DNA from: CAVQBJ01 sp963819075
Lineage (GTDB): Bacteria > Actinomycetota > Thermoleophilia > Solirubrobacterales > Solirubrobacteraceae
Length of the DNA stretch: 64,000 bases
Assembly: GCA_963819075.1 (NCBI GenBank)
Contig: CAWFUP010000008.1
Location: 186,001 to 250,000 of the forward strand
Direction: 5' to 3'
The position numbers and the translations under genes were made by a program. The notes below the pieces were generated by a model that saw only the letters and a list, made by a program, of their open reading frames with translations, was not told the origin of the DNA and did no database searches. Shown piece by piece: positions 51,493 to 60,791 of the stretch; position 1 is the stretch's first letter; every line of letters begins with the position of its first letter.

Positions 51493-52398
51493 CTACCCCT
51501 CGACCGCCGAGAACACCTCGTCGAGCAAGGCCGCCCGATCGGCGATATCGAAGTTGTCGGCCAGGTACTGGTCGGCCTCCTCGCGCGACTGCCCGTTGAG
51601 CGCCATGTTGAGCGCGATCAGACGCGCGTCGACCTCCGACGAGCGGGCCTCGCCGCTCGCCTCGGCCGGCTCGGGAGCGGCCGCCTCGGGCGCCTCCTCC
51701 ACCTCGGCCTCGACCTCGACGACCTCCTCTTCGACCGGCTCGTCGTCGTGGGCCTCGGGCGGCTCGGACTCGACACGCCTGGACCGCGGAGCGGCGGGCG
51801 TTACCTTCCCGACGCCTTCGAAGTCCGCGCTCCACTCCTCCTCGTGGGCGCCGACGATGCCCTCTTCGTCGCCCACCGGCTCCTCGGCGCGCGACGTCTT
51901 GCCGGTGCGCTTCCCGGCGGCATCGTAGAGGTCACCCATGTTGCCCTCGAGCAGGGCGAGATCGGCGGTGAGGCGGTTGGCGCCAGTGCGCAGGCTCTCG
52001 ATCAGCGCCGACACCTCGTTCTCCATCGCGCCGACGCGCTGGAGCATCAGCGCCGTCGCCTTGGAGACCTCCTCGACATGCGTCTGGGCGCGTTCGACAG
52101 CCGCGTCGCGCGTCTGCTCGGCGTCCCGCTCGGCGTCCTGGCTGACGCGGCGCGCCTCGAGCTCGGCCTGGCGCTTGATGTCCGACGCGGTCGTCTCGGC
52201 GGCCTCGACGATCGCCTGCACCTGCGTGGCGGCGGCCGAGGCGAGCGACTCGCCGCGGCGAGACTGCTGCTGGGAGCGGCGCAGCGCTTCGACCTCGCTC
52301 GCTACCGTTGCGAGGTGGTCATCGACCGCGGCGGCGTCGTAGCCGCGCCGAACGAACGGAAAGTCTCTCTTCTCGATGGTCTGCCGGTCGAGGTCCAA
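51493..52398 (-). CDS. DivIVA-domain coiled-coil protein
   Basis: A 301-residue protein with the DivIVA N-terminal signature (IEKRDFPFVRRGYDAAAVDD, residues 8-27), then a long coiled coil (about 28-165), an acidic Glu/Pro/Ala-rich linker (about 170-250) and a short conserved C-terminal region (SREEADQYLADNFDIADRAA). DivIVA-type proteins bind curved membranes and organise poles, septa and wall growth in actinobacteria. The start is TTG at 52396-52398, seven bases after GGAGG. It sits between uvrB and uvrA on the same strand. The long acidic C-terminal part is unlike classic Wag31, so the precise role is open. Confidence 0.88.
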   Translation of the reverse strand: MDLDRQTIEKRDFPFVRRGYDAAAVDDHLATVASEVEALRRSQQQSRRGESLASAAATQVQAIVEAAETTASDIKRQAELEARRVSQDAERDAEQTRDAAVERAQTHVEEVSKATALMLQRVGAMENEVSALIESLRTGANRLTADLALLEGNMGDLYDAAGKRTGKTSRAEEPVGDEEGIVGAHEEEWSADFEGVGKVTPAAPRSRRVESEPPEAHDDEPVEEEVVEVEAEVEEAPEAAAPEPAEASGEARSSEVDARLIALNMALNGQSREEADQYLADNFDIADRAALLDEVFSAVEG

Positions 52399-52532
52399 AC
52401 CTGTTCCTCCGGAATGAGCGATGGTGGTCCTCGGCGCCCACGTCCTCGGCGGGCGCGAGCGACCGAGCGCGGCCTAGCCTAGCGAATGCCCCCGCTCAGG
52501 GTGCCGCTCACGACGGCGCTCGGCGCGTGCGG

Positions 52533-54560
52533 CTACGAGGCGCCGGCGGGGGCTTCGCTCGACTGCGCCGTCTGTAGGTCCCGGCGCAGCTCGCGCAGCT
52601 CGTCGCGCAGCTGTGCGGCGTACTCGAAGCGCAGGTCCTCGGCCGCCGCGAGCATCTCCTCCTCGAGCTCGACGATCAGCCGTTGCAGCTCGTGCTCGGG
52701 GATCTCCTCGGTCGACTTGCGCCGCCGGCTGCGGCTCCGCCCCTTCGGCACCTTCGACTCCGACGTGAGGAACTCGGCGATGTCGGAGATGCCCTTGACG
52801 ATCGTCGAGGCGGTGATGTTGTGCTCCTCGTTGTAGGCGACCTGGATCGCGCGCCGGCGGTCGGTCTCGGTGATCGCCGCGCGCATCGCGTCGGTCTCCT
52901 TGTCGGCGTACATGAGCACGCGGCCTTCGACGTTGCGCGCCGCCCGTCCGATCGTCTGGATGAGCGACGTCTCGCCGCGCAGGAAGCCCTCCTTGTCGGC
53001 GTCGAGGATCGCCACCAGCGAGACCTCGGGCAGGTCGAGCCCCTCGCGCAGGAGGTTCACCCCAACGAGCACGTCGTACTCGCCGAGGCGCAGGTCGCGG
53101 ATGATCTGGATGCGCTCGAGCGTGTCGATCTCCGAGTGCAGGTAGCGCACCTTGAACCCCAGCTCGAGCAGGTAGCCCGAGAGGTCCTCGCTCATCTTCT
53201 TGGTCAGCGTCGTGACGAGCACGCGCTCGTTGCGCTGCGCGCGCTGGCGGATCTCGTTCATGAGGTCGTCGATCTGGTTGCGCGTTGCGCGCACCTGCAC
53301 CTCGGGATCGACGATCCCGGTCGGCCGCACGATCTGCTCGACGACACGCTGTGAGCGCGAGCGCTCGTACGGCCCCGGCGTGGCCGACACGAACACCATC
53401 TGGGGCGTGATCGAGAGGAACTCGTCGAAGGTCTGCGGGCGATTGTCGAGCGCGCTCGGCAGGCGGAAGCCGAAGTCGACGAGCGTCTGCTTGCGCGAGC
53501 GGTCGCCCTCGTGCATGCCGCCGATCTGCGGGACCGTCTGGTGGGACTCGTCGAGGAAGCAGACGAAGTCGTCGGGGAAGTAGTCGAGCAGGCAGTACGG
53601 GCGGTCGCCGGGCCGGCGGCCGTCGAGGATGCGCGAGTAGTTCTCGATCCCCGAGCAGAAGCCCATCTCACGCAGCATCTCCATGTCGTACTGCGTGCGC
53701 TGGCGCAGGCGATGGGACTCGAGCAGCTTGCCCTCGGACTCGAGCTGCTCGCAGCGCTCGTTGAGCTCGCGCCCGATCTCGGCCACGGCGCCCTCGATCG
53801 TGCCCTCCTTGACGTTGTAGTGCGTGGCCGGCCAGATGGCCACGTGCTCGAGGTCGTCGGCGATGAGCTCGCCGGTGAGCGGGTCGAAGTGCTGCAGGCG
53901 CTCGACCTCGTCCCCGAACAGGGTGGCCCGGAAGGCGGTCTCCGCGTAGGCCGGGAAGACCTCGAGCGTCTCCCCGCGGACGCGGAACGTGCCGCGGGAC
54001 AGCGCGCTGTCGTTACGCGTGTACTGGATCGAGACGAGCTTGCGCAGCAGCTGGTCTCGGTCGACATATTCTCCGCGGCGCAGAATCTGCATGTTCATCT
54101 CGTACGTCTCCGGTGACCCGAGGCCGAAGATGCACGACACCGAGGCGACGACGATCACGTCCCGCCGTGCGAACACCGCCGCGGTAGCGGCGTGGCGCAG
54201 GCGATCGACCTCCTGGTTGATCGCGGAGTCCTTTTCGATGTAGAGATCACGGGAGGGGACGTACGCCTCGGGCTGGTAGTAGTCGTAGTAGGAGACGAAG
54301 TACTCGACGGCGTTGTCGGGGAAGAACGTGCGGAACTCGTTGCACAGCTGCGCGGCGAGCGTCTTGTTGTGGGCCATGACGAGCGTCGGACGCTGGACGG
54401 CCTCGATGACGCCGGCCATGGTCATCGTCTTGCCCGTGCCCGTCGCCCCGAGCAGCGTCTCGAAGCGGTCGCCCCGCCCGAGGCCCTCGGCGAGCTGCTC
54501 GATCGCCCGCGGCTGGTCGGCGGTCGGCGTGAAGGCGGAGTCGAGCTTGAACGGCGGCAT
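52533..54560 (-). CDS. uvrB: Excinuclease ABC subunit B
   Basis: UvrB receives damaged DNA from UvrA and recruits UvrC. The 675-residue helicase-fold protein has Walker A GATGTGKT (about 39-46), the damage-clamping beta-hairpin YYDYYQPEAYVPSRDLYIEKD region (about 91-112), DESHQT as the DExx box (about 338) and a C-terminal UVR domain (about 625-660) for UvrC contact. The ATG at 54558-54560 begins the conserved PFKLDSAFTPTADQP. No GAAC-N4-GTTC box was seen immediately upstream, unlike uvrA. It lies 134 bases before the DivIVA-domain gene. Confidence 0.96.
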   Translation of the reverse strand: MPPFKLDSAFTPTADQPRAIEQLAEGLGRGDRFETLLGATGTGKTMTMAGVIEAVQRPTLVMAHNKTLAAQLCNEFRTFFPDNAVEYFVSYYDYYQPEAYVPSRDLYIEKDSAINQEVDRLRHAATAAVFARRDVIVVASVSCIFGLGSPETYEMNMQILRRGEYVDRDQLLRKLVSIQYTRNDSALSRGTFRVRGETLEVFPAYAETAFRATLFGDEVERLQHFDPLTGELIADDLEHVAIWPATHYNVKEGTIEGAVAEIGRELNERCEQLESEGKLLESHRLRQRTQYDMEMLREMGFCSGIENYSRILDGRRPGDRPYCLLDYFPDDFVCFLDESHQTVPQIGGMHEGDRSRKQTLVDFGFRLPSALDNRPQTFDEFLSITPQMVFVSATPGPYERSRSQRVVEQIVRPTGIVDPEVQVRATRNQIDDLMNEIRQRAQRNERVLVTTLTKKMSEDLSGYLLELGFKVRYLHSEIDTLERIQIIRDLRLGEYDVLVGVNLLREGLDLPEVSLVAILDADKEGFLRGETSLIQTIGRAARNVEGRVLMYADKETDAMRAAITETDRRRAIQVAYNEEHNITASTIVKGISDIAEFLTSESKVPKGRSRSRRRKSTEEIPEHELQRLIVELEEEMLAAAEDLRFEYAAQLRDELRELRRDLQTAQSSEAPAGAS

Positions 54561-54609
54561 ACCCGGTCACGTTAGCCGAGCCGGCCGCCGGCGCGGGTGG
54601 GTCAGGTCG

Positions 54610-55083
54610 CTACCAGGTGCCGCTGCCGTTGGAGACGCACCCCGGCCCCATGCTCCCGCGCCACGTGCGCGAGATGGATCCGCTTCGATCACGACGGATC
54701 GTGAAGGTGTTGGCGCCGGCGGTGGCGACGACCTCGTAGCCGGTCTTCGAGCCCGTCGCGTAGCTGAGATACGGCGGGCCATGTGAGGGTCGAATCGGGA
54801 TGGTGGTCTCGTAGCGGTGGATCACCGCCGGGCTGAGGCCCGCGAAGGACCCGAGGTTGTCGGTGCCGTAGGTCTCCGCCGTGACCTGGGCGACGCGGGC
54901 GAGCTCCATCGCCGCGGTGTCGCTCGTGCTCGGCATGCACCGCGACGTCGCCGCGCCCGAGCTGGCGGGAAGCGCGGCCTGCGCCACGCAGACTCCGGCC
55001 AGCGCGGCAAGCGCGACGAGGCGAGGACGGAATGTGAACGGGCGTGAGGTCACGGCGAGCTCCGATCGGTCGGGTACGCGCGC
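54610..55083 (-). CDS. Secreted protein resembling pseudopilin C-terminal domains
   Basis: A 157-residue exported protein. A signal peptide (about 20-47: RPRLVALAALAGVCVAQAALPA) precedes a domain beginning TAAMELARVAQVTAETYGTD, with ETYGTDNLGSFAGLSP and later GANTFTIRRDRSGSISRTW. This resembles the globular part of type II/IV pseudopilins, but the prepilin peptidase motif (GFTLIE-type) is absent. Two cysteines (near residues 50 and 151) could form a disulfide. The start at 55083 is the ATG nearest the signal sequence. It is the last gene after the liv cluster, 103 bases beyond the small membrane protein. Confidence 0.72.
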   Translation of the reverse strand, partial: ARVPDRSELAVTSRPFTFRPRLVALAALAGVCVAQAALPASSGAATSRCMPSTSDTAAMELARVAQVTAETYGTDNLGSFAGLSPAVIHRYETTIPIRPSHGPPYLSYATGSKTGYEVVATAGANTFTIRRDRSGSISRTWRGSMGPGCVSNGSGTW

Positions 55084-55186
55084 CATCGACCGGCACGGCG
55101 CGGCCGAGGAGGAACGGCGCGCCGCACTCGACACATCGACGTCGCGAGGGACTGGTCGTGCAAGGGCCGTTGCGGCCCCGCGCCGC

Positions 55187-55429
55187 TCAGCCCCGCCGGC
55201 GCCGCGGCAGCGGCCCGTCGATCTTCCAGGCCGAGCCCGGCCGGCCGGGCAGGAGCAGCACGAGCAGCAGGCCGACGAAGCTGAGCAGCAGTCCGGCGGC
55301 GAGGCCGAGGCGCTCGCCGTACCCTTTGCGGTCGGCCAGCCACGCCGCGCCGGCCGCCGAGAGCAGCCAGATGAACAGCAGGTACAGCGCCTTCGCGCCG
55401 ATGATCCCGGTGGCGGCCAGCATGGTCAT
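55187..55429 (-). CDS. Small two-helix membrane protein
   Basis: An 80-residue protein with hydrophobic segments at about 7-32 and 41-62, a short charged loop (DRKGYGER) and a basic C-terminal tail (PRRRRG). No motif is recognised. Its ATG overlaps the livF stop (ATGA), so it is translated with the branched-chain transporter genes. It may be an accessory of the transporter or simply a passenger. Confidence 0.78.
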   Translation of the reverse strand: MTMLAATGIIGAKALYLLFIWLLSAAGAAWLADRKGYGERLGLAAGLLLSFVGLLLVLLLPGRPGSAWKIDGPLPRRRRG

Positions 55430-56136
55430 GCGCCGAGGTAGGCCCGCTGGACCTCGGGGTCGTCGCGCAGGCTCGCCGATTCGCTCGCGATTACGACGCG
55501 GCCGGTCTCGAGCACGTAGCCGCGGCGGGCGGCGTCGAGCGCGTAGTTGGCGTTCTGCTCGACGAGGAGGATCGCCACGCCACCGCGATTGATCTCGGCG
55601 ATCGTCTCATAGATGCGCTGCACGAGGATCGGCGCGATGCCCATCGACGGCTCGTCGAGCAGCAGCAGTCGCGGGCGGGCCATGAGCGCGCGGCCGATCG
55701 CGAGCATCTGCTGCTCACCGCCGGACATCGTGCCCGCCTTCTGGCGCTCGCGCTCCTGCAGCCTGGGGAAAAGGGCAAACACGCGCTCCAGGTCCGCGGA
55801 GGTGTCTCCCTTGCGCAGGTATGCGCCGAGATCGAGGTTCTCCCGTACGGTCATTCGGTGGAAGCAGTGGCGCCCCTCGGGTGACAGCGCGATGCCGAGC
55901 GACACGATCTCCTGCGGCGCCAGGCGGGAGATCTCGCGGCCGTCGAAGCGGATCGAGCCGGCGCGGGCGCGCGAGAGGGCAGCGATCGAGCGCAGCGTCG
56001 TCGACTTGCCGGCGCCGTTGGAGCCGATGAGGGTGACCACCTCGCCCTCGCCGACGGTGAGCGAGACGCCCTTGAGCGCCTCGATGCTCCCGTAGAAGGT
56101 GTGGATGTCCTGCACCTCGAGCAGCGTGGCGGCCAC
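55426..56136 (-). CDS. livF: Branched-chain amino acid ABC transporter ATP-binding protein LivF
   Basis: A 236-residue ATPase with Walker A GSNGAGKSTT (about 38-47), the Q-loop region SPEGRHCFHRMTVRENL, signature MSGGEQQMLAIGRAL (about 138-152), Walker B LLLLDEPSMGIAP and the switch-region VEQN. The SPEGR and EPSMGIAPI forms are typical of LivF. It starts two bases after the livG stop and pairs with LivG as the asymmetric motor of the LivKHMGF system. Confidence 0.94.
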   Translation of the reverse strand: MAATLLEVQDIHTFYGSIEALKGVSLTVGEGEVVTLIGSNGAGKSTTLRSIAALSRARAGSIRFDGREISRLAPQEIVSLGIALSPEGRHCFHRMTVRENLDLGAYLRKGDTSADLERVFALFPRLQERERQKAGTMSGGEQQMLAIGRALMARPRLLLLDEPSMGIAPILVQRIYETIAEINRGGVAILLVEQNANYALDAARRGYVLETGRVVIASESASLRDDPEVQRAYLGA

Positions 56137-56137
56137 G

Positions 56138-56941
56138 TCAATCGCCTCCGGTCGGCTTACCGAGGTAGGCCTCGATGACGCGCGGATCGGCGCGCACCGC
56201 CGGCGGGTCGCCCTCGGCGATCTTCTCCCCGTGGTCGAGGACGGTGACGCGCTCGGACACGCCCATCACGACGCGCATGTCGTGCTCGATGAGCAGGATC
56301 GTCAGGGACAGGTCGTCGCGCATGCGGCGCATGAACTCCGTCAGCTCCTCGGACTCGCGTGGGTTCATCCCGGCCGTCGGCTCGTCGAGCAGCAGCAGCT
56401 TCGGATCCGACGCCAGCGCGCGAGCGATCTCCACGCGACGCTGATCGCCGTAGGACAGGTTCGTGGCCAGCCGGTCGACACCGCGGCCGACGCCGACGTA
56501 GTCGAGCACCTCGCGGGCACGCTCGCGCACCTCGCGCTCCTCGCGGCGCGCTCGGGGCGTGCGCACGATGGCTCCGAACAGGCCGGTGCGCAGCCGCGCG
56601 TTGCGGCCGACCATGACGTTTTCGAGCGCCGTCATCGCGGCGAACAGGCGGATGTTCTGGAAGGTGCGCGCCACCCCGGCCTTCGTGATGATGTCCGGGC
56701 GCGCGCGCGTGACGTCGCGACCCTCGAAGCTGATGCGCCCGCCCGTCGGCTTGTACAGCCCGGTGAGCATGTTGAAGAACGTCGTCTTGCCGGCGCCGTT
56801 GGGCCCGATGATCGAGACGATCGAGCGGCGCGGGATGACCACCGAGACGTCGTTGACGGCGACGAGGCCGCCGAATTCCTTGACGACGTGCTCGGCCGTC
56901 ATGATCGCGTCCGTGGCCGGCGGAGCGGCGGCGGCGCTCAT
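56138..56941 (-). CDS. livG: Branched-chain amino acid ABC transporter ATP-binding protein LivG
   Basis: A 267-residue ATPase with Walker A GPNGAGKTTFFN (about 46-57), ARTFQNIRLF (about 91-100), signature LSYGDQRRVEIARAL (about 162-176) and Walker B LLLLDEPTAGMNP. The ARTFQNIRLF and LSYGDQR forms are typical of LivG. The ATG at 56941 overlaps the livM stop (ATGA); the open frame upstream is a livM shadow. Confidence 0.94.
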   Translation of the reverse strand: MSAAAAPPATDAIMTAEHVVKEFGGLVAVNDVSVVIPRRSIVSIIGPNGAGKTTFFNMLTGLYKPTGGRISFEGRDVTRARPDIITKAGVARTFQNIRLFAAMTALENVMVGRNARLRTGLFGAIVRTPRARREEREVRERAREVLDYVGVGRGVDRLATNLSYGDQRRVEIARALASDPKLLLLDEPTAGMNPRESEELTEFMRRMRDDLSLTILLIEHDMRVVMGVSERVTVLDHGEKIAEGDPPAVRADPRVIEAYLGKPTGGD

Positions 56942-58110
56942 GCGATCGGCTCCTGGATCTCGACCTCGCCGATGCCCTCGACGAGCTCCATCTGGCGTCT
57001 TCGCTCGGGCAGCAGTCCCTGCGGCCGCAGGACCATGACGAACACGAGCAGGAAGCCGAAGATGCCGAACTCGACGTCCGTCAGCTGGAAGTTGATCCCG
57101 AAGTCCGACGGCAGGTTGTTGAGCACCTGCGGGATGAGGTAGTAGTTGATGTAGGACAGCAACAGCGCGCCGAGCGTCACGCCCCAGATCGATCCGAGGC
57201 CGCCGACGATGACCATCGCGAGCACGAAGATCGAGAAGCCGAACGCGAACTGGTCGGCGTTGACCTCGTTGTAGTAGGCGCCGAGGAACGCGCCGGCCAT
57301 ACCCCCGAACGCGGCACCGGTCGCGTAGGCGAGCAGCTTCGTGCGCACGAGCGGGATCCCCATCGAGACCGCCGCCACCTCGTCCTCGCGCAGCGCGACC
57401 CAGGCGCGGCCGAGCCGCGAGTCGCGCAGGCGCACGTTCACGAACAGCACGATGCACACGAGCACGAACACGAGCCAGTACCACGGTCTGAGGTGCAGCT
57501 GATCGAAGCTGCCGATGCCCGGGAAGTACACGGGGTCCACCGGGGTGATGCCGATCTCCCCGGCCGTGAGCGTCTGGCCGCCGCCGAAGACGTGGATGTC
57601 CTGACCGTTGACCGCGATGACGCGCACGATCTCCCCGAAGCCAAGGGTCACGATCGCGATGTAGTCGCCGCGCAGGCGCAGCGTCGGCGCGCCGATGATG
57701 ACCCCGGCGACCGAGGTGATGATGACCGCGGCGATGAGGACGAGGACGAAGTTCAGGTGCACGCCGGGCAGCGAGGCGGCGAAGCTCGAGACGAGCACGT
57801 GCACGTTCGCCTTGAAGAAGAAGCCCGAGCCGAGCCACCCCACGGTGTAGGCGCCGAGCGCGAAGAACGCGACGTAGCCGAGGTCGAGCAGGCCGGCGAA
57901 GCCGACGACGATGTTCAGCCCGAGCGCGAAGACGACGTAGGTGAGCGCGATGATCGTCGCGTTGAGGAAGTCCGAGACCTGCGAGAACAGGAGCGGGAAC
58001 ACCACGCCGAACAGCAGCAGCGCCCCGGCCAGCGCCCGCGACCACCACGGCGGCAGCCGCGACCGCAGCGCCGCACGCCACTCCTGAAACTGGGCGCGCA
58101 GTTCGCTCAC
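56938..58110 (-). CDS. livM: Branched-chain amino acid ABC transporter permease LivM
   Basis: A 390-residue permease with about nine to ten hydrophobic helices. Family landmarks include ALGLNIVVGFAGLLDLGYVAF (N-terminal half) and GRAWVALREDEVAAVSMGI, the cytoplasmic loop that contacts the ATPases, followed by VIVGGLGSIWG. The GTG at 58110 overlaps the livH stop by four bases (GTGA); the longer frame is a livH shadow. The C-terminal 25 residues are cytoplasmic and acidic. Confidence 0.94.
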   Translation of the reverse strand: MSELRAQFQEWRAALRSRLPPWWSRALAGALLLFGVVFPLLFSQVSDFLNATIIALTYVVFALGLNIVVGFAGLLDLGYVAFFALGAYTVGWLGSGFFFKANVHVLVSSFAASLPGVHLNFVLVLIAAVIITSVAGVIIGAPTLRLRGDYIAIVTLGFGEIVRVIAVNGQDIHVFGGGQTLTAGEIGITPVDPVYFPGIGSFDQLHLRPWYWLVFVLVCIVLFVNVRLRDSRLGRAWVALREDEVAAVSMGIPLVRTKLLAYATGAAFGGMAGAFLGAYYNEVNADQFAFGFSIFVLAMVIVGGLGSIWGVTLGALLLSYINYYLIPQVLNNLPSDFGINFQLTDVEFGIFGFLLVFVMVLRPQGLLPERRRQMELVEGIGEVEIQEPIA

Positions 58111-59213
58111 CCGGCCTCCCTCGTTTCCTCGCCGAGCAGTCCGCGCGGGCGCAGGACCATGATCCCGATGAGGTAGGCGAATACGACCGCGTCGGTCCAC
58201 TGCGGCCCGATGCGGAAGTCCGAGATCTGCTGGATGCAGCCGATGATGATGCCGCCGAGCACGGCGCCGCGCACGTTGCCGATGCCACCCATGACCGCGG
58301 CGGTGAACGCGATCAGACCGGCCTCGAACCCCTGGAAGTACCACACGGTCGTCTCGTAGAGGGCGTACACGAGCCCGGCCGCCCCGGCGAGCATCCCGCC
58401 GATGAGGAAGGTCAGCGAGATCGTACGATCGACGTTGATCCCCATCAGTCGCGCCGCCTCGGGGTCCTGGGCCGTGGCGCGCATCGCGCGGCCCGCGCGC
58501 GTGCGTGAGATGAACCAGGCGAGCACGATGACCAGCGGCACCGTCACGCCGACGGCGAGGACGTCGGCGTTGCGGATGACGATCCCGTGGATGTCGACGA
58601 TGGCGTGGTTCTCGTTGATGAGGTCGGGGACGCCGACCGGCGACGGGCCGAGCCACAGCAGCCCGACGTTCTGCAGGATGAAGGAGAAGCCGACCGCGGT
58701 GATGAGCGGCGCGAGCTTGGGCGCGTTGCGCAGTGGCCGGTAGGCCACGCGCTCGATGAGCACGTTGAGCGAGCCGGTGGTGGCCATCGCGATGATGAGC
58801 GTCAGCAGCAGCCCGAGCACGAGGCCGAGGGGGCCGGTCGTGAGGCCGAGTCCGATCGACCCCCAGAAGCCGGCGGCCGTGAACGAGCCGATCATGAAGA
58901 CGTCGCCGTGGGCGAAGTTGATCAGCTCGATGATCCCGTAGACGAGCGTGTAGCCGATCGCGATGAGCGCCCAGATCGCTCCGTTGGAGACGCCCTCGAC
59001 AAGGTTCTGCCCCAGCTGGGTCAGGTTGTGGTAGACGACCGGGTGGCCGTTGACCGACACCGTGTAGCCGGAGATGAGGTCCTGAAGCCCGTAGACGACC
59101 GGAAGGATCGCCAGCGCGATCGGGAGCGCCCAGCGCCCGCTCCGGCGGCGCACGGCGTCGAGCGGCCGGGTGAGCGACGGCGGAAGCGGCTGAGGCAGGC
59201 TCTTGGCTTCCAC
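58107..59213 (-). CDS. livH: Branched-chain amino acid ABC transporter permease LivH
   Basis: A 368-residue permease with an N-terminal cytoplasmic stretch of about 30 residues and about eight hydrophobic helices. LivH landmarks are GAIWALIAIGYTLVYGIIELI (about 78-98), GRAMRATAQDPEAARLMGI (the EAA-like ATPase contact loop) and AAVMGGIGNVRGAVLGG near the end. A domain of about 55 residues between helices 1 and 2 faces outside. It begins 87 bases after livK, and its stop overlaps the livM start. Confidence 0.94.
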   Translation of the reverse strand: MEAKSLPQPLPPSLTRPLDAVRRRSGRWALPIALAILPVVYGLQDLISGYTVSVNGHPVVYHNLTQLGQNLVEGVSNGAIWALIAIGYTLVYGIIELINFAHGDVFMIGSFTAAGFWGSIGLGLTTGPLGLVLGLLLTLIIAMATTGSLNVLIERVAYRPLRNAPKLAPLITAVGFSFILQNVGLLWLGPSPVGVPDLINENHAIVDIHGIVIRNADVLAVGVTVPLVIVLAWFISRTRAGRAMRATAQDPEAARLMGINVDRTISLTFLIGGMLAGAAGLVYALYETTVWYFQGFEAGLIAFTAAVMGGIGNVRGAVLGGIIIGCIQQISDFRIGPQWTDAVVFAYLIGIMVLRPRGLLGEETREAG

Positions 59214-59300
59214 GTCACCAGCCGCTCACCGTCGCGGTCCGCGGCCGAGGGAGGGGGCGCGAACGCCCCCTCCCCTGCGGCCGTGGCTGACTGACACCGA

Positions 59301-60560
59301 TCAGCCGGCCGGCGTGATGGTCTTGTAGAAGACCGGGTTGCCGTCCGAGCCGACCTTGTAGAGGCCGTAGGACGTCAGTGTCGTGTCGCCGTTGGAGTTG
59401 AACCCGTACGTCCCGAGCACCGAGTTGCGCGACTTCGTCGCGAACAGGGCAGCGAGGACGGCCGACTTGCTGTCGCCATTGGCGCCGAGGCTCGCGATCG
59501 TGTCGACCCCGAGCTTCATCGCCTCGTAGCCGTAGATCGCGTACGGATCGGGCACCGTGTGGTACGCCGCCTTGTACGCGGCCAGGAACGTCTTACCGCC
59601 CGGATAGGCGGTGAGGTTCAGCGTAGCCACGGTGCACTGGATCTGCGGATCGAGGCTCGCCGGCACGCCGCCCATCTTCGCGTTCGTCCACGTGCTCGTG
59701 CACATGCCGTCCGGGCCGAAGATCTTCACGCCCGGAATGGCCGCGGCGACGTCCTTGGTGATCTGCACGCCGCCGTTGGCCACGATGCCGGCGAAGATGA
59801 AGCAGTCGGCGCCCTGCGCCTTGATCGTCGAGGCGTAGGAGCGGAAGTTCGGCGCCGTCGGGTCGATGCCGGTGTTGCTGGTGATCGTCAGGCCGTACTT
59901 GGCCTTCTGCAGCTCGAGCAGGGTGGCCAGGCCGGAGCCGTAGGCCTCCTTGTCGTTGGCCACTGCGATCTTCGTGCAGCCGGCGTTCTTCATCGCGATG
60001 AGGTCCGCGGCCGCCTGGATCGTGTCGATGGGGACGATGCGCAGGTACGTGCGCTTGCCCGTCGGGTAGTACTTCTGCGGCTCGCCCGGCGCGCTGCCCG
60101 GATCGTTGGTGGTCAGGCCGACGTACGTGTTAGCCGGGCTGACCTGCGGGACGCCCGCCTCGTTGAGGATCGGGATCGAGACCTCGCTCGCGCCCGAGTT
60201 GAACTCGCCGATGTAGTAGACGGCCTTCGGATCCTCGGCCGCCTTGCGGGCGTTCGAGGCCGTTTGGCCCGGGTCCCACTTGCCGGCCTGGGCCGTCGAG
60301 TCGTCGAGCGAGTTGTAGACGACGGTGAACTGGCCGGCGTGGCCGCCGGCCTGCGCGAGCGCGAGCTTGGCGCCGTTGACGAGCGGGACCGTCTGAGCGC
60401 TCGAGGCGCCCTGCAGCGGGAGGCTCGAGTAGATGTCGACGGTCTTCGAGCCACTGGCCGTCGCGTTTGAGCTGGTCGTACTACTGCTACTGCTGCCGCA
60501 CGCGCTGAGCGCGACGACACCGGCGGCGAGCACGCAGCCAACTGATGCCTTCTTGAACAA
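59301..60560 (-). CDS. livK: Branched-chain amino acid ABC transporter substrate-binding lipoprotein
   Basis: A 419-residue type I periplasmic-binding-fold protein. A lipoprotein signal (residues 2-24, KKASVGCVLAAG then lipobox LSAC) is followed by a Ser/Thr linker and the ligand-binding domain (about 45-415; IYSSLPLQGASSAQT start, YGSGLATLLE and IYGYEAMKLGVDTI later). I take TTG at 60558-60560 as start, because GAGGAG lies eight bases upstream; a GTG three codons earlier overlaps that site. The ligand could be Leu/Ile/Val or another small molecule such as urea or an amide; the family is broad. Confidence 0.92.
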   Translation of the reverse strand: MFKKASVGCVLAAGVVALSACGSSSSSTTSSNATASGSKTVDIYSSLPLQGASSAQTVPLVNGAKLALAQAGGHAGQFTVVYNSLDDSTAQAGKWDPGQTASNARKAAEDPKAVYYIGEFNSGASEVSIPILNEAGVPQVSPANTYVGLTTNDPGSAPGEPQKYYPTGKRTYLRIVPIDTIQAAADLIAMKNAGCTKIAVANDKEAYGSGLATLLELQKAKYGLTITSNTGIDPTAPNFRSYASTIKAQGADCFIFAGIVANGGVQITKDVAAAIPGVKIFGPDGMCTSTWTNAKMGGVPASLDPQIQCTVATLNLTAYPGGKTFLAAYKAAYHTVPDPYAIYGYEAMKLGVDTIASLGANGDSKSAVLAALFATKSRNSVLGTYGFNSNGDTTLTSYGLYKVGSDGNPVFYKTITPAG

Positions 60561-60611
60561 ACTGAACACTCCTCTTCGGTTGCAGGGCTCCGCCCGCCAG
60601 GGCAGGACGCC

Positions 60612-60640
60612 AGCGTATTCCCGCCTCTCACGACAGGCAA
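60612..60640 (-). promoter_or_regulatory. Candidate livK promoter
   Basis: On the minus strand TTGCCT (60640-60635) and TACGCT (60617-60612) are separated by exactly 17 bases, 51 bases ahead of the TTG start. A short inverted repeat GCCT-N8-AGGC overlaps the -35 region. Consensus match only, but spacing and position are good. Confidence 0.45.
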
Positions 60641-60791
60641 TAGCCAGCGGGTCCTTCGCGTGACGACACTTCGGCCACGGATCGAGTCTTTCCTGCAAAT
60701 TGGGACTTCCCCGACTGTTAAGCGAATGTAATGGTGCGGATGCGTTCCTGGGGCACACGGCGGGGCCCGGTCGGGTGTCTAGGATCGCGCG

